64,000 nucleotides of DNA. Source: Ectobius pallidus (lineage: Eukaryota > Arthropoda > Insecta > Blattodea > Ectobiidae). The notes beneath the pieces were generated by a model. That model was not told the DNA's origin. It searched no databases and saw only the letters and a list, made by a program, of their open reading frames with translations. The DNA is taken from NCBI GenBank assembly GCA_964059195.1, contig CAXKWD010000006.1, positions 4,704,530 through 4,768,529 of the forward strand. The letters are read 5' to 3'. Of the stretch, positions 23,181 through 34,784 are shown in pieces. Positions within the stretch are counted from its first letter, which is position 1. Every line of letters starts with the position of its first letter. The position numbers and the translations under genes were made by a program.

Positions 23181-23207
23181 AGTCGTCGCTCTCCGAAAGC
23201 GACGACT
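23181..23207. other. Perfect 10-bp hairpin
   Basis: AGTCGTCGCT (23181-23190), a 7-nt loop and AGCGACGACT (23198-23207). It is GC-rich in an AT-rich setting; function unknown. Nothing else is recognised between 22990 and 23480. Confidence 0.4.
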
Positions 23208-23479
23208 TCCTGCCTCATTCTGCGCGCAAGAGCGCGTGCGAGATGCTTGTCTGCGTGGTAATACTCCCAGGGTTTAACTTCCTTACTAATAAAAGCTGCT
23301 TATACCTGCGTTGAACAGTTGTTTGGTTGTTCACCGTGCAAGTTCTGCATAAGCCGCATTACCAATAATAGGTGTGTAACTGCCGAGTTTACACAGTGTT
23401 TGTACGTCCAACGTCATCAAATACGTCACGCTTTTCATGACGTTCCTAGCCTCAGGCTATGAAAGGACTGACGCCATTT

Positions 23480-24125
23480 ATTTATTTATTTATGTCCTAC
23501 GTGATCAATATACATTGATATGGGACAGTGTAGATCGAGATACTCGACCTAGTACAAATTAGAATAATACAATAATCTACAAATAGTACAGAGATCTAGA
23601 ACTAGTACACCTAATAATAGGCTACAATTATCTACAGATAGTACACATAATACATATTTCAAAAAGCAAAACTTTAGATATTTAATTAATGAGTCTCTGA
23701 AGGAGCTGTGAGTGTGACTTATTGAGTAGTGCGGACATGATTGCAGTATTCCTCAATACTATAAAAACATGCATTATTAAAAAACGTTTTCAGTGATTTC
23801 TTGAATTTATTTGCGCAATGTATGTTTTTCAAATGGTGAGATAGTTTGTTGAATAGGTTGATTCCAGTGTAAATTACTCCTTTCTGGAATAAGGATGTAC
23901 TATGAGAAGGTATAGATAGGTTGGTTTTGTGTCTAGTATTGTGATTGTGGATTGCTTCGATTTTTTTAAAGTCCTCCATGTGTTTTTTGACATGTAGCAG
24001 AAGTTCATACATGTAAAGAGATGGCAGAGGCATGATATGTAAATCCTGAAATATTGGTCTGCACGTATCATTTCTGTTTGCTCCGATTATCGTTCTAACG
24101 ATTCTCTTTTGTAGTCTAAAGACTG
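23480..24125 (-). pseudogene. LINE 1, 3' part (split copy)
   Basis: The minus strand encodes FRLQKRIVRTIIG, then CRPIFQDLHIMPLPSLYMYE and a C-terminus FNKLSHHLKNIHCANKFKKS ending at about 23720. A 3' UTR follows, with an (AAAT)n tail at 23482-23498. It joins, codon for codon, the RT part at 26323-26915 once the LINE between them is removed, so both are one element. It belongs to the CR1/Jockey-like type seen at 3.2 kb. Confidence 0.8.
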
Positions 24126-24131
24126 ATGTAC

Positions 24132-26316
24132 ATCATCATTAATATACCAAAACATAAAACTAGACAATTTATCAGACATTACAAATGCTTTTAATAGTCA
24201 CTTTATAAATATTGCAGAGAAATGTATTCCTATAAATAATATTAACATTAAGGCAGTAGACCTACTAACAAAATCTACAGTTTGGAACCATAGATTTCAA
24301 TTGAACCTGACTTCCCACATAGAAATTGAAAATATAATCAAGTCTCTCAAAAGTAAAAGCTCGTCTGGATGGGATGAGTATAGTAATAAGTTATTAAAAA
24401 GCTGCTCATCGGAACTCAGTAAACCTCTTAGTCACATATGCAATTGTTCATTAGAAAATGGAATATTTCCAGAAAGACTTAAGCATGCTATTGTTAAGCC
24501 CCTCTTTAAAAAAGGTGACAAAAATCTACCATCAAATTACAGACCTATATCACTCTTAACCTCATTTTCAAAAGTTTTTTAAAAAGTCATGTACAACCGC
24601 ATAATAAACTAAACTCCGTGGCGCTACATCCCTGGAGGGACTTGGCCTACCACCCGACCGCTGCATCATCTCCCGTAGGCAGATGGCAGGATTGGGGGGC
24701 ATGTGGTCAGCATGCCGACACCCACGGCCGTTAATGGTGGTTTACTGGACCGGAGCCGCTACTTCTCTATCAAGTAGCTCCTCAATTTGGAATCACGAGG
24801 CTGAGTGCAACCCTACCAGACCTCCCTACCTCAGAAAAATCCGAGGAGGTACCGGGAATCGAACCCGGGCCGACGGATCTGTAGTCAGCGACGCTAACCA
24901 CAAGACCACGTCGGCGGACACAACCGCATAATACACTATCTTAATTTGAATGACATTCTTACTTCATCTCAGTTTGGATTTAGAAGTGGCATGTCCACTG
25001 AGAATGCTACATTTCAACTTACTACAGAAATATTGGAAGCGTTAGATAAAAAGAAATATGCTCTGGGAATTTTCTGCGACTTAGCTAAAGCATTTGACTG
25101 TATAAATCATGAAATATTACTTCAAAAATTGGATCATTATGGGTTCGATAATTTAACACTTAAGTGGTTCAAATAATATCTTTCTGATAGAACTCAAAAG
25201 GTAATAATAAATGGAAATGAATCTAACCTAGGGATTGTTAAGAATGGGGTACCTCAGGGATCAATACTGGGACCTTTGCTCTTTTTAATTTTCATTAATG
25301 ACTTGCCCTATAACTTAAGTGACGAATCAAAGGTATTGCTCTTCGCAGATGATACTAGTGTACTTGTAACAGGAACGTCACAAGAACATTTATCAAGAAT
25401 AGCTACAAAGGCTTTTCACGAGTTAAACACATGGTTTCTAGCTAATAAAATGACACTTAATATTGATAAGACCCATTTTATACAATTTAGGACAAAAACA
25501 GATGTATCTCAAATCTTGAAATTAATTATGGAACACAAATCATACAAGAAATTAGCAATGTAAAATTTTTAGGACTGCAAATTGACCAAAATCTTGACTG
25601 GAAAACACACATAGAAATGATAAGTCCAAAACTGAGTTCAGCATGCTTTGCTTTAAGAATTTTGAATAATATATTAAAACAGGATGCATTACTTATGGTA
25701 TATTTTGCATATTTTCACTCTGTAATGAGGTACGGGATCATTTTCTGGGGCAACTCTACCCATAGGGAGAAAATATTTAGATTTCAAAAGCGGGCAATAA
25801 GAATAATATGTGGAAAGAAAAAAAGGGAATCTTGTAAACCGCTGTTTGAAAAATTAAGAGTCCTCACTCTTACAGGGGAGTATATATACTCTGTTATGTG
25901 TTTTGTAGTGAATAATATTGATAAATTTCAAACTAATTTTAGTGTACATGGACGTACTACCAGAAACATGAATGATCTACACAGACCAAATAACTCGTTA
26001 AAACTCTTTCAGAAGGGTCCTTATTATTCTGCAGTACAGATATATAACAAGCTTCCAAACAACATTAAATTATTATGTATTCAAAGAAAGATCAAACCTT
26101 TCAAAACAGCTGTCAAGGAATTTTTAATAACTCACACCTTCTACAATTTGGAGGAATATTTCCAGCTTGGATAAATTTGGCAGCTTGCAGTTTCTGTAGA
26201 CCTATATTATTGTTATAACATGCATGTATTTTTTGATCTGACGTGTTCTATATCCTTGAGCCCCGCTCAACACAGGATCTACAGGACGAGATATCTACAT
26301 CTACATCTACATCTAC
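24132..26316 (+). pseudogene. LINE 2, inserted in LINE 1
   Basis: An RT-bearing non-LTR element. It reads IIKSLKSKSSSGWDEYSNKL at 24330, NYRPISLLTSFSKVF, then a stop where Glu is usual (24580), QFGFRSGMST, DLAKAFDCINH, a stop at about 25174, GVPQGSILGPLLF, FADDTSVLV, a frameshift near 25560, FWGNSTHREKIFRFQKR and a C-terminus ending at the TAA near 26172. The 3' end carries a (CATCTA)n tail. The element is bounded by the 6-bp duplication ATGTAC (24126-24131 and 26317-26322). A SINE sits inside at 24607-24919. The 5' portion with endonuclease is absent. Confidence 0.9.
24607..24919 (-). mobile_element. tRNA-derived SINE, full length, in LINE 2
   Basis: On the minus strand it begins GTCCGCCGACGTGG, with an A-box-like TTGTGGTTAGCGTCGCTGA and a B-box CGGGTTCGATTCCC. 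It continues with a roughly 230-bp body. A perfect 14-bp target duplication ACAACCGCATAATA flanks it (24593-24606 and 24920-24933), and removal restores the LINE 2 frame across the site. A decayed copy is at 30805-31012. Confidence 0.92.
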
Positions 26317-26322
26317 ATGTAC

Positions 26323-26915
26323 TGTAGGTGCTGTTTCCCCAAAATATGATTCCGTATCTTAATATGCTGTGAACATGCGCAAAGTAGAGGGTCTTGACTG
26401 TGGGTAAGTTTGTGAATTTTTTAATGTGGAACATTGCGTAGGTAAATTTTCCTAACTTTCTATTAATTTCTTCGATGTGGGGTTTCCATGTCAAGTGTTC
26501 ATCTACGTTAGTGCCTAAAAATTTTGCGGATGATGTATAATTGATGGAATTTTCAAATGTAATGATAGGCTTGGGTGGATTGTTATTTCTGTTGTGGTGG
26601 AAGGAAATAGCTGCTGATTTACTTTCATTTAAAATGAGGCCATTTGTTCTGAACCAATCTATTAATTGTTGTGCCACCGTATCTATTTTGCATTTAAGCT
26701 GATGTTCATTTTTACCTCCAACCAAAATGTTAGTATCATCTGCAAAGAGTGTGGTGAGTTCTGAATCGTTGTTTAAAGGTAGATCATTAATAAATAATAT
26801 AAAGAGAAAAGGGGCAAGAATTGAGCCTTGTGGGACTCCATATTGAATTTGTTTTTTTTCCGAAGTGTATTTTTCTAGTGTTAGATTTGTTTTGTGTACA
26901 TCTATCGGTGTAGCG
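26323..26915 (-). pseudogene. LINE 1, RT part (split copy)
   Basis: The minus-strand frame contains YGVPQGSILAPFLFILFIND, the catalytic FADDTNILV, a KFLGTNVDEHLTWKPHIEE block and YGIIFWGNSTYS. Here it is cut by LINE 2. It is 5'-truncated before the PQGS box. Up to the cut the frame is open with no stop. Confidence 0.85.
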
Positions 26916-27109
26916 GGCAAACAACGATGGATCGTCTGCAGACTAATTGTAGTTTCAGTATTTCATTATATTGTTTTCAGAAAGCTGTAATCATGGGTAC
27001 AAGTATGGAAATATGTCCCGCAAACAAGGAACAATGTTTATAATTCCGCAAAAGTAGCCCAGAATGTTTCATAACAAGTTACCTTAAGAATGGATGCATA
27101 ACCTCAAAA

Positions 27110-28760
27110 TAGGGATGTAGCTCGCCAAACTCCGGCAGATAGCGTGGGTGTACTAGCCGGTATGCGCCAGCCGTCAGTCACTTGTTTTTCCAGTTGTTGT
27201 CTGCTGGCACCATGCTTTTAAATGGCGTTCCATCTTCCCAGTCCGAAAAATATGTTCGTAATTTTATATTTTTATAGAGGACACGAGGCTACTATACGTA
27301 CATCCTTGTCTACTGGGCCCTTCTAGAATGTTGAAGTGTCAAAAATACGAAAGAAAAATCACAGCAGATGGGCTCTAAATAACACTAAAAAGGAAGGATT
27401 AACGAACAAATATTGTGAGATATTTCCGATACAGACGACATTATTTTGTGTTCGACTTGCAGTAATATGTTATCAATGTATGAATATTTATATGCAGTGA
27501 GGGGATTAGATATTCTTTAATTTTTAAATTAATATTAAATTTGCCGTGAGCATCGAGAAGATGTTTTGGGCCATTTAAAAATAAAGTAAATTGCAATAAA
27601 TAAATTAAAATTACCTAGTAACGCAATGATAATTACAGTACATTGTGTTAGTTTTATACCTTTGTTAAACTGTATCTTTAGTGCACCTTTATATTTAAAG
27701 ACCACTTCCCTGTTTAATTTATTTAGTTATTTTAGGCCTATTTATTTTACTTTGCTGTATAAATATGTGTATATTAGGCTACTGTAGCCTTCTATTGCAT
27801 CTGATATCAAAATATCAATTCTGTGATTTCTAAATAGCCAAGTTAGATTAACGGCTTCGAATAAAAATTGTGACAATAGCGTTGCCAATTTAATAGGCTA
27901 CATAACTTAACGTATGATAATTCTTAAATTCTGCCTTTATATTCTGCTATGTCATGCAATGAAATATTCTTAACAATATTTTGTCTCATAACTAGAAATG
28001 AAAATCATGTAACGATGGTCTAGCATAACTTACCGATAATAAAAGGAATAAGAAAGAATGAGGAATGAGAAGAAGAAAAAAGGCATAATCGATTCTCAAG
28101 TTCTCATCTTTTTTAACTATTATGGACAGGAAAAGGTAAGTTTTCGTGTTGTTAACATATTTTAATATTTTGATTTTGAATACGTTTTTAATATGACGGT
28201 ATAGGCTAAATATGCATTTGATATAGAAAATTAATAATATTAAAAATGTCTGCGAATACACACCACATAAATCAGTGTTAATCACGTATATCAATTAGTA
28301 TTTTACTGTCTGAACCCTAGATGTATATTCTTTTAGTTACTTTGAATCATACCCAATCGCCAAATTATCAGTACTGTATATAAATATTCATATCTGCATA
28401 ACATTTTGTACGTCGGGAACATAGTAATGTAGTTAATAGCGGGCATTTCTCACAGTATTTATCAGCTTATTCTTCTTTCTTTTCGACTTATATAGCGTCT
28501 ATCTTTTGCAATTTTTCTTTAAGTTTTTTCACGTAAATATATTCTGGAAGTGTCCAGTATACAAAGAAATGCGCCTAGTAGCGTTTTACCCGCTACAAAA
28601 AAAAGAAAAGTTCGAACGTATTTTTCAGTCTGCTAAGATGAAACGCCATTTAAAAGCATGGAACCAGCAGACAACAACTCGAAAAACAAGTGATGAACGG
28701 CTAGCGCATACCGGCTAGAGCAGTGGAGACATCTATTGGTTCTAGTTCGCTACATCCCTA
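27110..28760. mobile_element. TIR element, 1.65 kb, about 120-bp TIRs
   Basis: Left end TAGGGATGTAGCTCGCC, right end inverted TAGGGATGTAGCGAAC. The two arms stay alike for about 120 bp, sharing TAGCCGGTATGCGC, CACTTGTTTTTC, GAGTTGTTGTCTGCTGG and CCATGCTTTTAAATGGCGTT. The terminus resembles hAT ends, but no clean 8-bp duplication is visible. The interior is AT-rich without a recognisable transposase. Confidence 0.75.
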
Positions 28761-28818
28761 ATCTCACACATCTACGAAGCGAATTGCTGTTACGCATATC
28801 GGCCATCTTGATTATTTA

Positions 28819-30462
28819 TAATAAATAGAAGAGCGCACAATGTGCATTGTTATTCTTCAGTACAAAACTGGGTTAGGGATTTTTGTCTCTTCTTGCATGT
28901 TAACACATGATAGCGTTCACATGGTCGGCCACACAGTTGACATAAACACTGAAGCGAGTCTGGTTCATGGTGTTTCGTGGTGGAACACATCAGGTGATGG
29001 AATCCGTGGACTGAAAGGCGTGTGTAGATGTGTCTGAGCTCGTAGTCTGCTTGCTTCCACTCTGTCTTCATCATGGCATCCGTCGAGTAGAAATCGGGCC
29101 ATATTTGTTCCTTTTTCTGTCTTAGGATTGTAATTGCCTCATTGTAGGCACTTGTTGATGTCAGCGAGAACTGGTATCGTAGCTCTTCTAGGAGGAAAAG
29201 TTCACTTGCAAGTTCGTAAACAAGTCGCGAAAGAGTGAACTTTGAGAGGCATAAAGCCTTTTTAAGGTATGTTGACTTGACTTTTTCTATGGCAAGGAGA
29301 TCATTCGTTTGCAATTGTTCCCATATAGCGTCTAGAGCATAGCTGATAACTGGCGCAATTTTCACCCTGAAGAGTTTCAGTGACGTGTGTAAGGACAGTC
29401 TTCGTATCTGTTTTATGTCGTTCATAGCTATGGTTGCTGCGGATGTTCTCTCTTTTATGTGTTTTGTGAACCTGGTGCCTGTTGTTTGAAGGGTAATACC
29501 GAGATACTTGAAGCTGTTGACCTTTCGTATATTCTTATCATTTATCTTGATGACATCTTCGGCTGCGGCTCGTCCTCCTTTCCTAAATACCATCATTACT
29601 GTCTTGTCTTCATTCAAATGTAGGTCATTTTGTTCTGCCCATGTGATTAGACGGTCGCATGCCACTTGGATCTGTTCCAGCGATTTGGAGACCAAGACCA
29701 TGTCGTCTGCATATGCGTACATGGCCACATCTACGTTTTCTACGACTTGTGTCACGTCTATCGTGGCGATGTTAAACAAAAGAGGGCTCATTGGGTCGCC
29801 CTGCAAGACTCCATTCGTCTGCGTCAGCCAGGATGATCTGTCTATCTGGTTGTCTATCTCAACGTAGTTGCAGGCTAGTATATTTCGTATGATTTTTCTC
29901 AGGTAGTGGCTTTCTCCAATTAGGGATTCAAGTTTTCCGAGTGCTTTCTGTCTATTAATCAAGTCGAAGGCCTTGCTGTAGTCAACGAAAATGGCATATA
30001 GTTTTCCCCGCTGGTGTCTGAGTGCTTCCCATATGTCGTTTAGTATGCAATTCACGGCATGAATCGTGGATTTCCCCTTTCGGAAACCGAACTGTAACTC
30101 TGGAATTTTGTCATCTATTAGTTTTGTAAGTCTGTCCGTGATGAGTTTTGTCAGCATTTTGAATGGTGTGCATTCTAGGGCAATGCCTCTATATGCATTT
30201 GGGTCTTTTGTGTCACCTTTTCCTTTGTATAACACTTTCACTGTTGAGCTCCTCCATTTGTCAGGGATATTGGCTTCTGTAAGGCATCTGTTCATCATTG
30301 CGGTCCAGGTATTAGTAAATAGTGTGCCGGTGTTTTGGATGTGCTCATTGTATATCTGGTCGGTTCCACAAGCTTTCTTTTTCTTTAGTTGAGCTATTAC
30401 GCCTTTGATATCTTCCGTTGTGAACGGGTCGTAATCATTAATTCCAGTTTGGAATTTAGTTT
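28819..30462 (-). mobile_element. Recent 5'-truncated LINE with perfect 16-bp TSD
   Basis: The insertion is flanked by CCATCTTGATTATTTA at 28803-28818 and 30463-30478, without mismatch. The 3' end (low coordinates) has only a short TAATAAAT-like tail. The element lacks its 5' part, starting within the region before the RT fingers. The related fragment at 16489-17516 is more diverged. The perfect target duplication and unbroken frame argue for a young insertion. Confidence 0.92.
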
Positions 30463-30466
30463 CCAT
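28850..30466 (-). CDS. Reverse transcriptase ORF of the recent LINE (538 codons)
   Basis: One open frame from ATG at 30466 to TAA at 28852-28850. The ATG lies in the flanking target duplication, so it is not the element's own start. RT motifs with residue positions: WRSSTVKVLYKGKGD 71-85, AYRGIALECT 91-100, QFGFRKGKST 125-134, VDYSKAFDLI 161-170, GVLQGDPMSPLLF 219-231, YAYADDMVLV 250-259 (catalytic YADD), FRKGGRAA near 300 and KYLGITLQ near 325. A C-terminal Cys-His motif CLCQLCGRPCERYH lies at about 515-528. This is an R1/I/Jockey-superfamily layout without a visible RNase H. No endonuclease domain is present because of 5' truncation. Confidence 0.9.
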   Translation of the reverse strand: METKFQTGINDYDPFTTEDIKGVIAQLKKKKACGTDQIYNEHIQNTGTLFTNTWTAMMNRCLTEANIPDKWRSSTVKVLYKGKGDTKDPNAYRGIALECTPFKMLTKLITDRLTKLIDDKIPELQFGFRKGKSTIHAVNCILNDIWEALRHQRGKLYAIFVDYSKAFDLINRQKALGKLESLIGESHYLRKIIRNILACNYVEIDNQIDRSSWLTQTNGVLQGDPMSPLLFNIATIDVTQVVENVDVAMYAYADDMVLVSKSLEQIQVACDRLITWAEQNDLHLNEDKTVMMVFRKGGRAAAEDVIKINDKNIRKVNSFKYLGITLQTTGTRFTKHIKERTSAATIAMNDIKQIRRLSLHTSLKLFRVKIAPVISYALDAIWEQLQTNDLLAIEKVKSTYLKKALCLSKFTLSRLVYELASELFLLEELRYQFSLTSTSAYNEAITILRQKKEQIWPDFYSTDAMMKTEWKQADYELRHIYTRLSVHGFHHLMCSTTKHHEPDSLQCLCQLCGRPCERYHVLTCKKRQKSLTQFCTEE

Positions 30467-30804
30467 CTTGATTATTTACGTCAAGTTTAAACAAGGGGGC
30501 CAGGCTGTGTAAAGGTTGCACACATTCAGCCTTATGCAACAATTATTAGTACACTTTCTTTCCTCAGCTGTGTATATTCCTGGTATAAATGTTACAACTG
30601 GATTATTAGTAAGACTGTTAAGGTTTTGGTCGTGGCTTTCAGTTTGCAACGACAAGGCGTGATTCTTGTCTTCACCGCTAGAGCACGTCGCGTCGGCTGC
30701 TGTCTGCAAGCAAGTTAGAGCGCGAGCTATGAACTATGAAGTCCCTCACAGATATGTCAATTGCCAATGTAGTCTCTATATTGCTAATTTCATCTATCTA
30801 TTAG

Positions 30805-31012
30805 ACACTAAACTAAACTCCCTGGCTCTACATCCCTAGAGGGACTAGGCCTACTATCCGACATCCCACTTTTCAATCAAGTATCTCAATTTGTATCAGG
30901 AGGCTGAGTACACCCCATTCCAGACCTCCCTACTTCAGAAAAATTCGATTACGTACCGGGGAACGAACCCAACCTATTGTTTACCCACTTACCCATGAGC
31001 CAGAAATCTGAA
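30805..31012 (-). repeat. Decayed copy of the 24.6-kb SINE
   Basis: Shares ACTAAACTCCCTGGC, CTACATCCCTAGAGGGACT, AGACCTCCCTAC and CAGAAAAAT with the full SINE, with a large internal deletion. The B-box is mutated. Confidence 0.75.
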
Positions 31013-31327
31013 ATTTGACTGACTTATAGCTTTTAGCGTGTAACCGACGAGAAAATTCCAAAATGTTCTAAATTTTAAATGTTTATCCCAGAATAATCTT
31101 AAGTCGTTCCGCAGATATTTTTAAAGGTTTAGTATGGCTAAGTAGTTATTATGTGCTACGGCAGTCTAAATACAATGAATGTATCTTCGATAAAGTGTCA
31201 GTTAAAAAAAAAAATTCTTAGAACCACACAGAGAGGCAGAGCCCCACTGGGAGTTTGGAGGTAGAGCCCCGAACGAGCAAAGCGACTATTTATATATTAT
31301 CAGGTTATGTATTTAATTCCTGTAAAA

Positions 31328-31533
31328 ACCCCCCCCCCCATGACTGAGTGGTTACATTGCTCGCCTTCCACCGCTGGGACCCGGGATCGAATCTTGGTGG
31401 ATCCATGTGGAATTTGTGGTGGACAAAATGGGGCCGGGGCAGATTTTCTCGGGGTACTTCTGTTTCCCCTGCCACATATTCCATCAGAGCTTTATTCATC
31501 ATACTATGGCCATTGGTTGCCATAAAGGAATTA
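31328..31533 (+). mobile_element. tRNA-derived SINE, second type
   Basis: Starts after a C run with A-box-like TGACTGAGTGGTTACATTGC and B-box GGGATCGAATCTTGG. A body of about 150 bp follows. Flanks TAATTCCTGTAAAA (31314-31327) and TAATTCCCGTAAAA (31534-31547) differ at one base, a 14-bp target duplication. Sequence differs from the 24.6-kb SINE. Confidence 0.85.
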
Positions 31534-31649
31534 TAATTCCCGTAAAATAGTGCAACACCCTGTTCCTACACCCACGATCCGCCACTGACAGAAACACAAA
31601 ACACTAAGAAGTGATTGATTCAACATACCCGAAAGTTGGGTGAAACGGA

Positions 31650-32480
31650 TGATGATAATAATAATAATAACACAATTTTGTCATTAAACATCTAGGTAAT
31701 AGACAAAGTCAAATATAATACAATTTAGTCAATATGATAAAACATACAACATAAGTCAAGATCAAAACCGGAATTAATATATAATAAATATAAGAAAATG
31801 CATATATTAAAAAAAATATAATAAACTAATGTACATAATTCATAGAACAATATTCCATACGAAAAACTCTTGTACTAAATAAAAAGGATTTATAAAGTTA
31901 AGCAGTTAAACAATGTATTCTTAAATTTCTTAAAAGGTGCAATTTCTAGTTCCTGAGGGAGTTTATTATAAAACTTAGTGAACGTCTTGCCAAGTGACAG
32001 GATTTAGATTGTTTTTAACTTGTAATATAACATATATATGCATATATGCATAAATTTACAACTGTCAGAATCTTATGGTCAATAAACAATGGTTTACAAT
32101 GGGAATTCTTATTGGAATCTGTTAAAGCCCTTATTGCTTTCTTTTGCAATGAAAGAATTGTATTAGTGTGCCTACAGTTACCCCATAAAATAATACCATA
32201 AACAATACTCTGAAAAAATACAAAGTAGACAGACCTTACAAAATTATCAGGAACGTGATTTTTAACTTTTTGAGTAAGTAAATTTCTCTGGATAGTTTTC
32301 TGAAATGTATTTAATATGAGACACCCAAAACAGTTTACTATGTAAATACCTCTAGAAATTTGACTCTCAATGAATCATCGTCTTCTAATAAACCATCCCT
32401 GAGAGTAAAGAACAAGTTCTGAGTTTTCTCTTGATTTAATAAAATCCATTGGCTTTAAACCAAGGTTTTGAGAGTTTGTA
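31650..32480 (-). pseudogene. Old LINE 3' fragment
   Basis: On the minus strand, with several frameshifts, it reads LNQEKTQNLFFTLRDGL, YGIILWGNCRHTNTILSLQK, KAIRALTDSNKNSHCKPLF and FYNKLPQELEIAPFKKF. These match the thumb and tail of the CR1/Jockey-like LINEs elsewhere in the window. It ends in an (ATT)n tail at 31651-31672. Confidence 0.8.
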
Positions 32481-32639
32481 GGTTAAACCTATAGAAAGCA
32501 ACTATAACAAATATTACACAAGTAGTCTCAAAGTCAACTTCACAACAGTACTGCCCTATGTGCATTGGCCTGCACCAAGAAGAAGATTCATTTCTAAATA
32601 TACATGTGTATGTTCCCTTCTATACTCTATTCTCGGTCA

Positions 32640-33130
32640 CACGCTCACACTACTGGGTCACCATTGTTCAAATTGTCCACTTGCACAGTGGTGTCATCTG
32701 TTGAGTAGGAGTGGTCACATCCTCCGAAGCTACTTAAAGAACCTATAAAGCTGCAGAAATAAATTCAAAGTCCTGATGACATAGCAGCCTATTTTTTTGC
32801 TTGGTAATGCAGGAATTAGGTTGAGAAAAACAATGTGCATAACAATTAGATTAACTTAATGAAATGACGATAACTCTAATTTTAGAAATAGGCTAGTTCC
32901 AATTCAGAATTATTTTTGCCTTAATTAAATTTCTTGAAAATTAGCTTTACAATATAGTTCTTAGCATTCGCAAAAATTTTGTATCATGTGTAAATTATTT
33001 TGGAAACATTCGGTATTTTTACATTTAAAAAAATCCTGATGGTAAGCCAACTTTCATCATCTGAATGAATCATTTGTAACACACTCTAAACAACGCTTTT
33101 ATTTTATTTTACTCTAAAATAACTCCTGAT
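32640..33130 (-). repeat. Old repeat P, second copy without insertions
   Basis: Matches 18400-18140 and then 16470-16240 in reverse complement, in one continuous stretch. Shared strings include TGATGGTAAGCCAA/GGATGGTAAGCCAA, GACGATAACTCTAATTTT, AAAGTCCTGATGACA and ATGCAGGAATTAGGT. It gives the pre-insertion state of the 16.47-18.14 kb locus. Confidence 0.75.
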
Positions 33131-33969
33131 ATTTTCATCTACACTTACCTTTGTATCTGCTGAGAAGCATTTAATTTCAAAGTCGGTGAAGGCCTACACC
33201 AGGGAACTGCATTCACGAGTTTGTTATAATATACTTCATGCTAAAACATGACAACTTTTTCATACTTAAAATGATTTTTACTAAATTGTACTGTGCAATG
33301 TAAGTTGATGTAAACTTATATGTGGATATCTTGTGTTGAATGAAGCTCAAGGAGTAGTTAGAACTGTGAATTTCCTTTTTTCAAGCATTGTCCAAACAAA
33401 TTAAAGTACAGTAGTAGTCCAGTCAATGAATGCCGAAAAGGGGCGTGTAGAGGACATGGAAGGGGGGAGAATTTTTTTCTTCAGGAATGTGTTGGGGGTA
33501 GTTAGGACGTAAACATACTAAAAGTCCCCACCCCTAGCCCTTCCGCTTCAGGGGTGGAAAAGGCACTTTTTTGGGTTTTTTGCTTATAACTTGAAAAAGG
33601 TGAGTCATAGTGAAAATCTATTTATATACTAAATTAAAGCTGATGAAATTTCCTACAAATTTGTTTATATGCATTGTTGTCGTATCTAAAACTGTTTTCG
33701 AGATACAAGCTCTTGAATATCGCCAATTTTCCGAAAATTTAAATTTACCTCATGGTTTTTGTTAAATTTGTCCCTCTAACTCCTCGGCTTTTCAGTTTAC
33801 AGCAAAGTTGTCAGGAAAAGAGTTGTAGAGCATTAAATTGTCTTTAAATACGTATAGGCCTATAGATATTTAATGTATCTTCAACAAGACAAAAGTTACG
33901 ATAATTTGAAATTCTGGGGTCAATTTTGTGATTTCTCAAGAAATTGCACAATTGTTATTTCCCAATTCA

Positions 33970-33971
33970 AC

Positions 33972-34015
<44 letters not shown>

Positions 34016-34062
34016 ATATATACATAGGCCTACGTATACATATATATACATATTATATATTT
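33970..34062. repeat. (TA)n tract at inner edge of element B left TIR
   Basis: Alternating TA with a few G/C interruptions. A mirror tract lies at 36945-37090. Confidence 0.85.
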
Positions 34063-34784
34063 TAATAAAGTTCCGCCTTAACCCTTAACATAAAACTTAA
34101 CTTATCTGGATCCACTCAAAATCAGTTTTTATAAGATAGACACAAATATAAAATATTGTTATCAAATAAAGGTCACAATTATGTAGAAGAAATTTCTTAA
34201 TTATATATATAATTATGAAGAGTATAAGTAATCAGTACCGGTAATACTAAGGTTAAGGCTAGAAATACTATTTATTTGAACAATTAACTTATTAACTTAT
34301 TCGAGTGAACAGCATATAGATTTAGGGGGAGCACGCATAACCAAAAACATGGCTGATATTGCTAAACTCTCAACGTGGCTGGACTAGAGGTGTACAAATC
34401 TCGATTTTAGCTTGCCCATACCCGCTTGAACGCCAGGCAAGCAAGTTGCCAGCGTCATAGCTAGGAAGCAGGCAGGTTTCTTTAAGTTTGATGGGTCAGG
34501 TCAAACCCAGTCTAGGCAAGTCAGAATAAGCTTGCGACATTCCTATCAGCTAAACAACTGTAGTTGCTAAGTGTAGGTAATACTGTCTTGCTTTTCTACA
34601 TGCTGGTAGAAGAAATTCATCATGCAGATAAATAAAAGGTGGATAAAGTATTAAAAATCGTTTTAGCGTCTTAATACAATTATTGTTTTTATTATTAGGT
34701 AGATTTCGAAGAAAAATCTACCTAATGACTTTCAAAAAATTCGTTCATATCTTTATGTTTCATGCCTCCCTAAGTACGAAACCA

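Noticed and set aside
28850..30466. Host gene with a 538-codon ORF
   Set aside because: RT motifs, the 16-bp target duplication and a related fragment at 16.5 kb show a retrotransposon.
9760..31400. tRNA genes at 9.8, 24.9 and 31.3 kb
   Set aside because: A- and B-box strings are present, but no full cloverleaf, and two are parts of SINEs with target duplications.
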